64,000 bases of DNA from Bacteroidota bacterium (GCA_013298895.1 JAAFJM010000011.1:28784-92783), one strand, 5' to 3'. Positions 26,371 through 37,100 are shown, counted from the first letter of the stretch. A program made the numbers and translations. Notes: a model not told the origin generated them from the letters alone.

Positions 26371-29022
26371 ATGCTTACTTCATTAACCATTATCAATTCG
26401 AAAGTATATGGCAAAGCCGAGATACGATTTAACGATTGCGATAGTTTACAATTAGTTGGACCAAATAATATTGGAAAGTCAACCTTAATTTATGCCCTCA
26501 ATTTTTTATTTATTATTGATGGAAATAAAATGACTTTTAGTGGAAACAGACGAGGTGATAAAGAAACCATTCACCATTATTTTCCTAATCCAAACCAAAG
26601 CTATATTGTATTTGAGGTTTTTAAAAAAGCATATTACTGTATTTTGCTAAAACGCGATAGTGAAGGTAATTTAGAGTATTACAAATACCAAAGCGATTAC
26701 AAAGAAAGTCATTATGTAGATGCTGAAAAGCGCTTGATGAAATTTGATGAAGTGCAAGCTAATTTGGCCAGCGAAGGCATTACTTTAGAAGCATTTAAAG
26801 ATAAACGTGAGGTGTTTAACTTTGTGTACCAACGTGGGCGTAGAAATAATGGTGTAGTTTGGCTAGATGACAATGTAAAAAGTGATGGTTTAAGCAATAA
26901 TTTCTCTAAAATTTACAGGTACTTAATCAATACGAAATTAATTACCAATAAAAACTTGAAAGAGGCTTTAATTATAGCCGATAACAGGGAAAATGAATCG
27001 TTAAATTTTAGCCAAAAGAACAAAAAAGACATTTACGATTTACGCAAAATCAATAACGAAATTAGAAACCTAAAATCAGTAAAAAATGAATTTGATGAAT
27101 TTAGGGAAATTGTTAGTCAATACAGTGCTAAATCAAAAATAATTAGCCAATTATATGCTGCATTTACCCAAAATTACGAGCATACTTTACCAAGTTTACA
27201 AGCACAGTTGGTTGATAAAACACAAACCAGGGCGAAAATAAATACCGAAATTAACGAAGATTTGAATCCTAAAAAATCGGATTTAGATAGAAAAATTGGT
27301 GGTAAGGATGCCGAAATTCAAAACGAAGCCATTAAGGTTAACGAAAAAGAAATTGAGTTAAAAACCATCAACTCATTTGAGCCTGAAAAAATACTGAATG
27401 AAAGTTTAGCCAATTACGACAAAAAACGTAAGGAAATAGAAAGTCGTTTAACCATGATTGATATTCAAAAACTGAATTCAAAACAAATTGAATACAGGGT
27501 GATGACTTTAAAAAATCAGGTAACAAGTTTTGAAAACCAAATAAAAAACTACAGTGATTTATTAATTAATAAAATTAGCGGAAACAAAGATAACCGCAAA
27601 TTGCTAAACGCTATTCTGAGTGAACAAGTTAAAGCACTACCGGGCGAACAGGTTAAAAAAGCCATTCATAAAATCAGTGATTCATTGAAGATTTTTGATG
27701 GGGAAATTGATATTTCTAAAAACATAGTTCAAAAGGATTTTGAAAGCATTGAAGAAATAACTGAAAAACTAAGTCAAGCTAAAACGGAACTAAAAAGCCA
27801 AGAACAATTGCTTGAAACGGTTAAAGATATTGAAAAATCACAAAGCGAATTACAGACCATTTTAACTGAAATAGATACCATAAAAGTAAAGCTACAAAAA
27901 ATAAAAAGTAAGCCAGCTTTAGTTAAATCTATTGAAAAAATGAAAGCTGTAATTGCTACTCTAAATACTGAGAAAGAGCAGTTCGAAACGGACCAAAAGG
28001 CCATTAGCAAAAAGATTGCCCAAAAATCGAATGAGCTCATTGAAATAAATGAGGAGATAAAAAAACGAGAAGATAGAATTAGCAAATTACAAGAAAACAA
28101 ACGCGAGTTAGAGGCTTTTGGAATTGCTCCTGATGAGTTTGATAGCAGCGAGGATTTAGATTTATTATACAATAAGATAAAACTCAATCAAAACGACCGT
28201 TATACTTTAAAAATTAACAAAGACAATTTATTTGAAAAGTTAAGAGAAAAACTGCAATCAACTTTTGCCGATGAGCAAGATTTTATAAAATATGTAGAAG
28301 AAGAAATTGCTTTAATTGATGATAAAGAGCGTAGTATTCAATCGCTATTAGAAAGTATCAGCACACAGTTTGCAAACCCTGCCTATACCTTACTTAAACG
28401 TTACGATGAATTCAAAGAATTTGTAAACAATAAGTTTAACCACAAACTTTCTCAAAGCCGCATTTCAGATATTGAAAGTTTAACCATTGAGTTGGTTGAC
28501 AATAAAAAGTTGGTGGAAGAGGTTAAAAAAATCAGCCAAATTCAGCAGGTAAAAGGCCAATTGATGTTTGAGTTTGACCATTCAGAAAACTTAAAAGTAT
28601 TGGATGCTTATTTAGATTCGGGTAAGGCCATTGAGTTTGAAAATTTATTTGATATCACCTTACATTTAACACGTAAAGGAACAACCAAACCTGTTGATTT
28701 GAACGAGCAAATTGAGAGCGATGGAACAGATAAAATGATTCGTTTGATGATTGTAATGAACATCATTAACCGATTAGCCATAGCTGATGATGAAAATAGA
28801 ATTGTATTATTTATTGATGAGGTAGCTACTATTGATAAACAAAATCGTCCGGAGTTGGTGCGTTTTTGCAGAGAGCATTATTTCATTCCAATATTTGCTG
28901 CGCCTGATGCTGTGGCAGGTTTTGGTAAATACTATTTTATTTATCCAAATGCTGGCAAAATAAATGTAAACGAAAAAATTAATGCCATGTATGGCGAAAC
29001 GAATACGGTTAGTGTGAGGTAG
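26371..29022 (+). CDS. SMC-like ATPase of a Muk/Mks-type condensin
   Basis: The 883-residue protein has split ATPase halves around a long coiled coil, as in SMC proteins. Walker A is GPNNIGKST (30-38). Heptad-rich coiled coil runs from about 235 to 700, with breaks near 400-460 where a small hinge could lie. A signature-like SDGTDK (about 783-788) stands in place of LSGG, and Walker B is VLFIDE (812-817) followed by VATIDK. The next two genes look like kleisin- and MukE-like subunits. It would clamp and possibly extrude DNA loops. It is shorter than MukB. Alternatives are a RecN/Rad50-like or other ABC ATPase, but the neighbours favour Mks. A 415-base repeat array separates it from its partner genes. 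Confidence 0.8.
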   Translation: MLTSLTIINSKVYGKAEIRFNDCDSLQLVGPNNIGKSTLIYALNFLFIIDGNKMTFSGNRRGDKETIHHYFPNPNQSYIVFEVFKKAYYCILLKRDSEGNLEYYKYQSDYKESHYVDAEKRLMKFDEVQANLASEGITLEAFKDKREVFNFVYQRGRRNNGVVWLDDNVKSDGLSNNFSKIYRYLINTKLITNKNLKEALIIADNRENESLNFSQKNKKDIYDLRKINNEIRNLKSVKNEFDEFREIVSQYSAKSKIISQLYAAFTQNYEHTLPSLQAQLVDKTQTRAKINTEINEDLNPKKSDLDRKIGGKDAEIQNEAIKVNEKEIELKTINSFEPEKILNESLANYDKKRKEIESRLTMIDIQKLNSKQIEYRVMTLKNQVTSFENQIKNYSDLLINKISGNKDNRKLLNAILSEQVKALPGEQVKKAIHKISDSLKIFDGEIDISKNIVQKDFESIEEITEKLSQAKTELKSQEQLLETVKDIEKSQSELQTILTEIDTIKVKLQKIKSKPALVKSIEKMKAVIATLNTEKEQFETDQKAISKKIAQKSNELIEINEEIKKREDRISKLQENKRELEAFGIAPDEFDSSEDLDLLYNKIKLNQNDRYTLKINKDNLFEKLREKLQSTFADEQDFIKYVEEEIALIDDKERSIQSLLESISTQFANPAYTLLKRYDEFKEFVNNKFNHKLSQSRISDIESLTIELVDNKKLVEEVKKISQIQQVKGQLMFEFDHSENLKVLDAYLDSGKAIEFENLFDITLHLTRKGTTKPVDLNEQIESDGTDKMIRLMIVMNIINRLAIADDENRIVLFIDEVATIDKQNRPELVRFCREHYFIPIFAAPDAVAGFGKYYFIYPNAGKINVNEKINAMYGETNTVSVR

Positions 29023-29437
29023 TTTTTTAGTTGATAGCTGATAGTTGACAGTTGATAGACCATAGATAATAAGCAACAGGCAATTGACAATAGGCAATAA
29101 GAAATTGGAAATTGATAAGTATAAATAGCCGTTAGGCTTTAGCCAACGGTAAAAAAATAAGCAACAGCCAATTGACAATAGGCAATAAAAAATTGGAAAT
29201 TGATAAGTATGAATAGCCGTTAGGCTTTAGCCAACGGTAAAAAAAAATAAGCAACAGCAATTGACAATAGGCAATAAGAAATTGGAAATTGATAAGTATA
29301 AATAGCCGTTTGGCTCTAGCCAACGGTAAAAAAAATAAGCAACAGGCAATTGACAATAGGCAATAAGAAATTGGAAATTGGAAATTGATATGTATGAATA
29401 GCCGTTAGGCTTTAGCCAAAGGTAAAAAAAATAAAAA
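29023..29437. repeat. tandem array of four ~88-98 bp hairpin-bearing repeats
   Basis: After a TTGATAG-type stretch (29031-29064), four direct repeats begin at about 29071, 29159, 29249 and 29337. The period is 88, 90 and 88 bases; the last unit is longer through an extra GGAAATTG. Each contains CAATTGACAATAGGCAATAA, then a GAAATTGGAAATTGATA segment, then a hairpin, then an A-run. The last unit ends at the ATG of the next gene. Minus-strand frames across the array are repetitive artefacts. Confidence 0.9.
29129..29149. repeat. array hairpin 1
   Basis: Outer stem CCGTT/AACGG and inner stem GGCT/AGCC enclose a TT loop, with one bulged A. Identical copies or close variants occur at 29217-29237, 29306-29326 and 29402-29422. 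In copy 3 only the bulge and loop differ; copy 4 has one stem substitution. Confidence 0.75.
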
Positions 29438-30637
29438 ATGTTAAAAGCAGAACCAAAAACCATACTCAATTTTTTAGCTAACTATTTTGATAGTTTAAAA
29501 GATTTGTTTGATATACAAGCAACCGATGGTGTAATACAACGTGAGCGATTAGCGCAGGTATTAGCCGAACGCAACGACAATATTGAAGCTACCTTATTGG
29601 AGTATAAAATATTGCGCAAAATTGGCGAAGACTTTGAGTTTAGAGATACTTACTTTAAACTATTTGAATTTATTTTAAATGAGTTTAGACCATTATTGCC
29701 AGAAACCATTCAAAAGTATGAGCAATCAATTGGTAAATTATTTCAAAAAATTAGAGAAGGCGTAAAAGGCGATACCTTAATTTTACGCAGTAGAATTGAC
29801 GATTTATACAACGAAATTAAGGAATTTAGCGAAGCAGTAGAAAAAAACACCATTCGCTTATTGGCCGAAACACGTGAACTAAAATCGAATGTAGATAAAC
29901 TTGATTACAAAGAAAAAGTACGCAAAGCCAGCTTTTGGATTGACTATTACATTATTCCATTGAACAATATTTTGGATATAAACCATGTAGATAGTATTAC
30001 CAATAAGTTGTTTGATATTTCGCAATATACCAATGTGCGTAGGCTTAATTTTAACGATGAAAGTATAAGAGTTCAGTTTGAAAAACTTTATACTTTTTTG
30101 GTTATGACAAACGATAATTTGTTACGTCAATCAAAATTATTAACCAACGAGTTATTGCCGTTAATTGAGCGTATTAGAACTGAATCAATCATTCTTACTG
30201 GTTGGATTGAGTTTTTAAAACAACCTTACAAATCGCCTGTTCCCAAAATATTTAAACCAGAAAGAAATTACCCTTACAGCAATGATATGTACCTAAATGC
30301 CAAAGAGTATTTAGAGCAATTTATTACTGAAGAAAACATATTGGTAGAAGACCCAATAGCCAATAGCGACAAGTGGGTATTTAACAAAGAACTTTATAGG
30401 TCAAAAATGTTAGAACAATTGCCAATTGATAGCTTTTTTGATTGGTGTGGTTTAACACTTAGAAGCGAGTATAAAGACATAGAAACCGATAAGTTTTTTG
30501 CTTTAACAGGTTTACTTTTTGAAGATGATATAATGCTTGAATTAGACGAAAACGAAAAAGACAGAAAGCTTATTAAAACAAGCCAAATGACATTACGTGT
30601 ACCAAAAATAAAAATATTAAAATATGGAATTTCCTAG
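29438..30637 (+). CDS. MukF/MksF-like kleisin subunit (Wadjet JetA-like), tentative
   Basis: This 399-residue, largely helical protein begins with a winged-helix-like region (about 5-95: VIQRERLAQVLAE...LLEYKILRKIGEDFEFRD). A long helical middle follows (about 110-270, LYNEIKEFSEAVEKNTIRLL). The C-terminal domain ends in beta-rich MTLRVPKIKIL. That plan, a similar size, and overlap with a MukE-like gene match the kleisin of Muk/Mks condensins, which bridges the SMC heads. Sequence identity to characterised kleisins is not obvious by eye. It begins right after the repeat array and overlaps the next gene by 14 bases. Confidence 0.65.
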   Translation: MLKAEPKTILNFLANYFDSLKDLFDIQATDGVIQRERLAQVLAERNDNIEATLLEYKILRKIGEDFEFRDTYFKLFEFILNEFRPLLPETIQKYEQSIGKLFQKIREGVKGDTLILRSRIDDLYNEIKEFSEAVEKNTIRLLAETRELKSNVDKLDYKEKVRKASFWIDYYIIPLNNILDINHVDSITNKLFDISQYTNVRRLNFNDESIRVQFEKLYTFLVMTNDNLLRQSKLLTNELLPLIERIRTESIILTGWIEFLKQPYKSPVPKIFKPERNYPYSNDMYLNAKEYLEQFITEENILVEDPIANSDKWVFNKELYRSKMLEQLPIDSFFDWCGLTLRSEYKDIETDKFFALTGLLFEDDIMLELDENEKDRKLIKTSQMTLRVPKIKILKYGIS

Positions 30638-31157
30638 ATATCATAAAGACATAGTGAGTGATTTAATGAGCGGTAAGTTTATTCTTGCTAGCGACCCAAA
30701 GTTTGTTTCATTAAAGGAAAGTGAAGAATTTTATTCTTCATTTTTTAAAGAAAGTTTTGGTTATGAAATAGAAATTAAAACTGATTTTGCCTACCTGCTT
30801 TCGTATGAAACTGGTGAGCAATTAAGTCGTGACATCTGTTTGTTTTTTGCTATCCTAAGTTTTGAATTGGATAAAGATGGTAAAAACTTTTTAGAAGAAA
30901 TTCAATATGCAGAGTTTGAAACTGAAAAGTTAGATGAATATTTTTCAAACTCATCGTATGCAGAACTTATTTTAAACAATAATCAAATGAAAGATGCGTT
31001 TAGTAGAAAACAATTTTATACTACTTTAAACCGCAGGAATATCATTGAAAAAACAGGCGAAAATAAATTTACATTTACCCAAGCCTATAAGGTATTTATT
31101 GACTTTGCAGCCGATTTTGCCAAAGGTAAATTGAATGCAGTTAATGAATATAATTAA
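30624..31157 (+). CDS. MukE/MksE-like condensin accessory subunit, tentative
   Basis: The 177-residue protein opens FPRYHKDIVSDLMSGKFILASDP, and has a central FFKESFGYEIEIKTDFAYLLSYE...LSRDICLFFAILSFELDKDG. A C-terminal winged-helix-like part follows (KQFYTTLNRRNIIEKTGENKFTFTQAY). This resembles MukE/MksE (JetB), the dimeric subunit that binds the kleisin and DNA. The 14-base overlap with the kleisin-like gene implies translational coupling. No JetD/MksG nuclease-like gene follows; the next gene is an S46 peptidase. Confidence 0.65.
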   Translation: MEFPRYHKDIVSDLMSGKFILASDPKFVSLKESEEFYSSFFKESFGYEIEIKTDFAYLLSYETGEQLSRDICLFFAILSFELDKDGKNFLEEIQYAEFETEKLDEYFSNSSYAELILNNNQMKDAFSRKQFYTTLNRRNIIEKTGENKFTFTQAYKVFIDFAADFAKGKLNAVNEYN

Positions 31158-31326
31158 TGAACGTTTTATAATTGAAAAAAATCTATGCATTTGGAAAATT
31201 AAAAAATTGCTTAACTTATTTTATTATAATCCAATTAACTGATTAATTTCCCTTTTGTAAAAAAAATTTAAGTGTACTGTAAATAATTTTTACATTCGCC
31301 ACCCATTAAATAAATTTATTACAAAA

Positions 31327-33468
31327 ATGAAAAGAATAATTACAAGTTTACTACTTTTATTGATACTAGGTGTAGAAGTATCAAAGGCCGATGAAGGCAT
31401 GTGGTTTTTAATGTCTATCAAAAGATTAAACCACCGTGATATGGAGAAAATGGGTCTTCAATTAACAGCTGAAGAAATTTATGCAATTAACAACAGCTCG
31501 TTAAAAGATGCAATTGTGCAATTTAATGGAGGTTGTACTGCCGAGTTAATTTCGAAAGACGCATTGGTATTAACTAACCATCATTGCGGATACGATGCAA
31601 TCGCTGAATTATCAACTCCCGAAGCCAATTATTTAAAAAACGGTTACTGGGCTTCATCAAAAGATAAAGAATTAAAACCTAAAAGTTTATTCGTAAGGTT
31701 CTTCGTGAGAATGGACGATGTAAGCAAAAGAATTTTGGCAAAAGTAAACCCTCAAATGTCAGAGGCTGATAGAGATAAAGCCATAATGGAAGAAATAGCT
31801 ATAATTGAAAAAGAAAATAATGAAGGTGGAAAATACACTGTATCGGTTCGTTCTTTTTTTCAAGGAAATGAGTTTTACTATTTTGTTTATCAAGATTACA
31901 AAGATGTGCGTTTTGTAGGTACCCCGCCTGAAAGTATTGGTAAATTTGGTGGCGACACTGATAATTGGGAATGGCCTCGTCAAACAGGCGATTTTTCTAT
32001 GTTTAGAATTTATGCTGATGCTAATGGTAATCCTGCTGATTATTCAGTAAACAATGTGCCATTAAAACCTAAAAAATATTTAACAGTAAATACAGGAGGT
32101 GTTAAAGAAAACGATTTTGCTATGATTTTAGGTTATCCTGGAAGAACTAATCGTTGGATGCCAGCTGGCGGAATTGAACAAAATGTAAAATTTGCTTATC
32201 CAGCTTGGGTTGAAGGTTCAAAAACTGGTATGGATAACATGAAAAAATACATGGTTCAAAATGATAAATTGAATTTGATTTATGCTTCAAAATATGCTGG
32301 TGTAGCTAACTATTGGAAAAACCGCCAAGGTATGATTGATGCTTTAACCAAATTTGGAACTGCAAAATCAAAAGCTGAGCAAGAAGCTAAATTTAATGCT
32401 TGGGCTAACAAACCTGCTAATAAAGCTAAATACGGAACAGTGGTTGAAAAGATTAACGCATATTACAAACTTACCAAAGAAAAGGCACGCCATGATAATT
32501 ACTTACAACAATTGTTAAGAACATCATCGTTTGGTTTTATCTCACGTGGTTTTGGTAAACAATTGGCTAATTATGCATCAGCTGATGCAGCTGGAAGAGA
32601 AAAAATGAAACCTGAAATGGTAACTGAAGTAAAATCGTTTTTTGAAGAAATGCACTTACCTGCTGAAAAAGATATTTTAAAAGCACAGTTAGCATTGTAT
32701 AGTGCAAAATCGGTTGGTTATCCATTAGCACCATCAGTAATAGCTATGGGTAAAAATTTTGATGCTCATGTAAATGCTATATTTACCATGAGTATTTTTA
32801 CTTCAGAAGAAAAATTGATGGCATTTTTAGATGCCCCTTCAAAAGGTCAAGTAACCAACGATCCTATTTATGCATTATCAAATGATTTAATGACTCATTT
32901 AGGTTTTAAATCGGATGAAGTTACCAAGGCTCAGAATGATTTCTTAGCTTCATACCGTTTATTGGTTGAAGGTTTAAGAGAATCAAAATTAGCTACTATT
33001 CAATATCCTGATGCTAACTCTACTTTACGTTTAACTTACGGAAAAGTGCGCGCTTTACCAGCAGATAAAAGAAATGATGCTAAAGTAAATTACTACACTA
33101 CCATGGAAAGTATGGTAAAAAAATACAAAGCTGGCGATTCAGAGTTTGATTTACCTGCGCGTTTATTAGAATTATACAAACAAAAAGATTTTGGAAAATA
33201 TGCTGATGCTAAAGGTTATATGCCTGTTTGTTTTTTAACTGATAACGATATTACTGGTGGAAATTCAGGTTCGCCTGTATTAAACGGTAAAGGTCAGTTA
33301 ATTGGTTTGGCTTTTGATGGTAATATTGAAGCTATGGCTGGTGATGTTATTTTTGATAAAAAATTACAAAGAACCATCAACGTAGATATTCGTTATGTAC
33401 TTTGGGTTATTGAAAAATATGCTGGTGCAAAAAACATTGTTGACGAAATGGATATAGTGAACAACTAA
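31327..33468 (+). CDS. S46-family dipeptidyl-peptidase, DPP7-like
   Basis: The 713-residue exported serine peptidase has a signal peptide ending SKA before DEGMW, the usual mature start. The chymotrypsin-like triad is visible: His in TNHHCGYDA (85/86), Asp in GGDTDNWEWPRQTGDFSMFRIY and Ser647 in GGNSGSP. S46 enzymes release N-terminal dipeptides from oligopeptides in the periplasm. The residue 18 positions after the catalytic Ser decides P1 preference in known members (Gly in DPP7, Arg in DPP11). Here it is Gly665 in LAFDGN, which predicts hydrophobic rather than acidic P1 preference. It is followed after 27 bases by a lipoprotein gene. Confidence 0.95.
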   Translation: MKRIITSLLLLLILGVEVSKADEGMWFLMSIKRLNHRDMEKMGLQLTAEEIYAINNSSLKDAIVQFNGGCTAELISKDALVLTNHHCGYDAIAELSTPEANYLKNGYWASSKDKELKPKSLFVRFFVRMDDVSKRILAKVNPQMSEADRDKAIMEEIAIIEKENNEGGKYTVSVRSFFQGNEFYYFVYQDYKDVRFVGTPPESIGKFGGDTDNWEWPRQTGDFSMFRIYADANGNPADYSVNNVPLKPKKYLTVNTGGVKENDFAMILGYPGRTNRWMPAGGIEQNVKFAYPAWVEGSKTGMDNMKKYMVQNDKLNLIYASKYAGVANYWKNRQGMIDALTKFGTAKSKAEQEAKFNAWANKPANKAKYGTVVEKINAYYKLTKEKARHDNYLQQLLRTSSFGFISRGFGKQLANYASADAAGREKMKPEMVTEVKSFFEEMHLPAEKDILKAQLALYSAKSVGYPLAPSVIAMGKNFDAHVNAIFTMSIFTSEEKLMAFLDAPSKGQVTNDPIYALSNDLMTHLGFKSDEVTKAQNDFLASYRLLVEGLRESKLATIQYPDANSTLRLTYGKVRALPADKRNDAKVNYYTTMESMVKKYKAGDSEFDLPARLLELYKQKDFGKYADAKGYMPVCFLTDNDITGGNSGSPVLNGKGQLIGLAFDGNIEAMAGDVIFDKKLQRTINVDIRYVLWVIEKYAGAKNIVDEMDIVNN

Positions 33469-33495
33469 AATAAAATAAACCATTAATTACCAAAG

Positions 33496-33894
33496 ATGAA
33501 AAATAGTATTTTAGTTTTATCCATTTTATTAAGTTTAATAGCCTGCGGAAACGATTCAAGGTCAAAATTACCTACTTCGGGTAATTTTGGAGCTGAAGTA
33601 AAAACCGATTCGTTAAAAACCGTGAGTGATGTATTGAATGTTTTACAAACTCAAACAGAAGCTAACATAAATGTAACCGGAACTATTGAAAAAGTATGCA
33701 AAGGCGAAGGCTGTTGGCTTACTTTAGAAAACAAAGGTGGTGAAGCTTTATTTATTGAAATAGATAAAAAAGCGTTTGTATTACCAAAAAACATTGAAGG
33801 TAAAATAGCTACAGTGACAGGTAAAGCTGTTAAAGAAACAAATAATGGTAAAACTGAAATAAAAGTTTTGGCTACTGCTATTAATATTCAATAG
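33496..33894 (+). CDS. DUF4920 lipoprotein
   Basis: The 132-residue lipoprotein has a lipobox LSLIAC with Cys17. After a polar linker, it folds as the OB-like DUF4920 domain, with GTIEKVCKGEGCWLTLEN (a Cys-x5-Cys pair), LFIEIDKKAFVLPKNIEGK and a final KVLATAINI strand. Function is unknown; the two Cys are conserved in the family and may bind a metal or form a disulfide. It probably shares a transcript with the peptidase upstream and ends in a strong terminator. Confidence 0.8.
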   Translation: MKNSILVLSILLSLIACGNDSRSKLPTSGNFGAEVKTDSLKTVSDVLNVLQTQTEANINVTGTIEKVCKGEGCWLTLENKGGEALFIEIDKKAFVLPKNIEGKIATVTGKAVKETNNGKTEIKVLATAINIQ

Positions 33895-33913
33895 ATAGCT
33901 CAAGTTAAATTTT

Positions 33914-33950
33914 AAAAAGAGGTTGTTCATTTTTTGAACAGCCTCTTTTT
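33914..33950 (+). terminator. intrinsic terminator after the DUF4920 gene
   Basis: Arms AAAAAGAGGTTGTTCA (33914-33929) and its partner (33935-33950) pair over 16 positions with one G/T pair around a 5-base loop, followed by a T-run. Confidence 0.9.
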
Positions 33951-34161
33951 TTTGTTTATTCAATAATTGCTTTTTAAAGTAATTAGTTTGGTTTATCTTT
34001 TTTTGTTAAAATAAAATACTATTTCAAAAATAAATCTAGTTGAACATTGGCTATAAATATTTAAATGAAATTAAATTTTACAAAATAGGTATATAATATT
34101 CAAAAATATTGTTATTTGCAATCTGAGTAGCTTAATAAATAGTTTAAGTAGCGAACAATAC

Positions 34162-37100
34162 ATGATAAACAAAGAAAACTACCCTCATTATATAGTTGCC
34201 ATTGGAGCTTCGGCCGGAGGATTAGAAGCATTACAAGACTTTTTAACCAATTTTCCAGTAGAATTAAAAAATATAAGTATCATTATTGCGCAGCATTTAA
34301 GTCCAACACATAAAAGTATGTTGGTTCAGCTACTTGGCAAAAACTCCAAATTAAATGTTCAAGAAGCAAAGCACCTTGCTATAATAGAACCTAGTCAAGT
34401 TTATATAGCTCCACCCGATGCGGATATAACTGTAAGCAATGAAAAAATAATTTTAACCAAACCTCAAAATCAGTTAGGGCCAAAGCCATCAGTTGATTTA
34501 TTGTTTCAATCGTTGGCCAATGCTTTACACGAAAGAGTTATTGGAGTAATTTTATCAGGTACAGGTACAGATGGCGCCATTGGAGTTAGGGCAATTAAAA
34601 AAAATGGAGGCTTTACCCTTGCCCAAGAACCTCATACTGCTAAATACAACGGAATGCCCATAGCTGCAATAGATACAGGCGATATTGACTCTGTATTATT
34701 GCCTGAAAAAATGGGTGAGGAAATAAAAGAATTTGTATTAAACCCTGTTCAGTTTAAAGTTATTAAGTATTCTGACAACGAAGAATACAATAGCTTAGAT
34801 CAAATTTTTAAACTTTTAAGTAGCAGAACAGGCACCGATTTTTCTAACTACAAAGAAGCTACTGTAAAGCGTAGATTAGAAAAACGCATTAATGAACTAA
34901 AGTTAAAATCAATAAAAGAGTATTTAGTTTTTATTGAAAACAATCCATCTGAATTGGATGAAATGTTTAATAAAATATTGATTGGAGTAACCAGTTTTTT
35001 TAGAGATAGCGAAGCATTTATAGCATTAGAATTATACATAAAAAAAATAATAACTAATTCAGCCAAAAAACACATTAGAATTTGGGCTCCTGCCTCATCT
35101 ACAGGCGAAGAGGCTTATTCAATAGCCATTATTTTGGCTAGGTTGTTAAAAGATAAAATTAACCAATACAATATTCAAATATTTGCTACTGATATTGACG
35201 ATAGGGCAATAACAATAGCCCGAAAAGGTTTATATACTCCAGAGGTTATTCAAAACATACCTAGCGATATATTAAACGAATATTTTTTAAAAAATGGCAG
35301 TAATTACGAGTTGGTAAAATCAATTCGTTCCATGGTATTATTTTCAAAACACGATGTAACCAATAATCCTCCTTTTTTAAAATTAGATTTAATATGCTGT
35401 AGAAACCTTCTGATATATTTTGGAGCCAATCTACAAAAACAAATTATTCCATTATTTCACTACTCATTAAATGAAAATGGTTATTTATTTTTAGGTAAAT
35501 CAGAAACAGTTGGACAGTTTTCTGATTTGTTTAATACCATTGATGCAAAAAATAAAATATTCCAACACAAAAAAGGCAATGCATTTAAAACCATTCAATT
35601 TTCGAACTTTAAAGCAAAATTACAACATGCCACTAGGTTGGATGATAATGCAAAGACTAGTAAAGTAAAATCAAATAGCAGTTTAGAAGATATTATAAAA
35701 GAAACTATTTATTCAGATTTTGAAAACCCTTATGTAATAATTAACGAAAACTTTGATATACAAAGCGTATATGGTGACGTTAGGTTGTTTTTAAGTTTTA
35801 CCTCTGGCAATGTAAATGTTAACCTAATTAAAATGGTAAATGCTGAGCTGCAAATAGAGCTCAGAGCCATAATTACCAAGGCCATAAAAGACTTTAAAAA
35901 TATAAAAAGTCCAATAAAAAAATTTAATTTATTTGGGCAAATACATTTTGTAAGGCTTTGTGTAAAACCTCTTAAATCAATTAGTTTTAGCGATAATTTA
36001 TTAATGGTTATTTTTGAAAAACTTGAAATAGATGAATTTATTTTAAAAGAAAATTTAATAACCGATAAAGAGCTAATAGACAACAGAGTTCAGGAGTTAG
36101 AAAAAGAATTGCTTCAAACCAAAGAACATTTACAAACTTTTATTGAAGAATTAGAAACGAGTAACGAAGAATTACAATCTCTTAATGAAGAGATGCATAG
36201 TACAAACGAAGAGTTACAATCATCGAACGAGGAATTAGAAACCAGTAATGAAGAGTTGCAAAGTACCAACGAGGAGGTTCAAATTGCTTACACAGAACTG
36301 AAATTGGTAAACGATGAATTATTCAAAAAAGAAAAATTATTAACTGAAAAACAAGCCAAATTAAATGCCTTATTAGATAATAATTTGCAAGGTTTTATTT
36401 TGGTTGATGAATCTTATTTAGCAATAACTATTAATGAAAAAGCCATTAGCATTTTTAATTTATTTTCAGTTAAACCATTACTAGAAGGAGCCTCACTTTT
36501 TGATTATTTTGAATCTCAAGCTTTAGAAGAATTGATAGTTGATTTTAAAACGGCAATAACAGGTAAAAGTATAACCAAGCAATTTTATATTAACGATTTA
36601 ACTAAAAGTAAAATTTGTTTCAGTGTTAATTTCACGCCTATTATTAATGAACTAGGCCAAGTAAAAAGTTTTTCATTTGGATTAATTGAAATAACCCCAG
36701 AAATTTTGGCTTTAGAAAAATTAACCAAAGCCGAAAAATTATTGGATGCAGTATTTAATGCCACCGCAGTTGGTGTTTGTATTACCGATGAAAAAGGTAT
36801 TTTTATTGATGTAAACAATGAATATTGCCGAATTTATGGATACACCAAAGAGGAATTAATAGGTAATAATTTTACCTTAGTTGTTCCTGTGGAATACAAA
36901 CAAGCACTTCAAAACTTACATGATGAATTTATTGACGGGAAAGAAGAGTTAGCAGCGGAGTGGCAAGTTCAACGTAAAAATGGAACTATTATTGATATTT
37001 ATGCAAGTGCCGAATTATTGGTTCAGCCCGATGGAAAAAAATATAAAGTAACTTCAGTACGCGATATTACAGAAAATAAAAAATACAAAAACTTATTGTT

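Noticed and set aside
29071..29437. Possible CRISPR array
   Set aside because: Whole 88-98 base units are repeated, there are no unique spacers between short repeats, and no cas genes are present.
28807..29469. Several minus-strand open frames across the repeat array
   Set aside because: They are overlapping, repeat the same LSISNFLLPIVNC-like phrase in shifted frames and derive from the tandem repeats; no coding character beyond that.
31158..31326. Place where a JetD/MksG gene would complete a Wadjet operon
   Set aside because: Only 169 AT-rich bases lie before an S46 peptidase; no nuclease/topoisomerase-like frame exists there, so Wadjet is not claimed.
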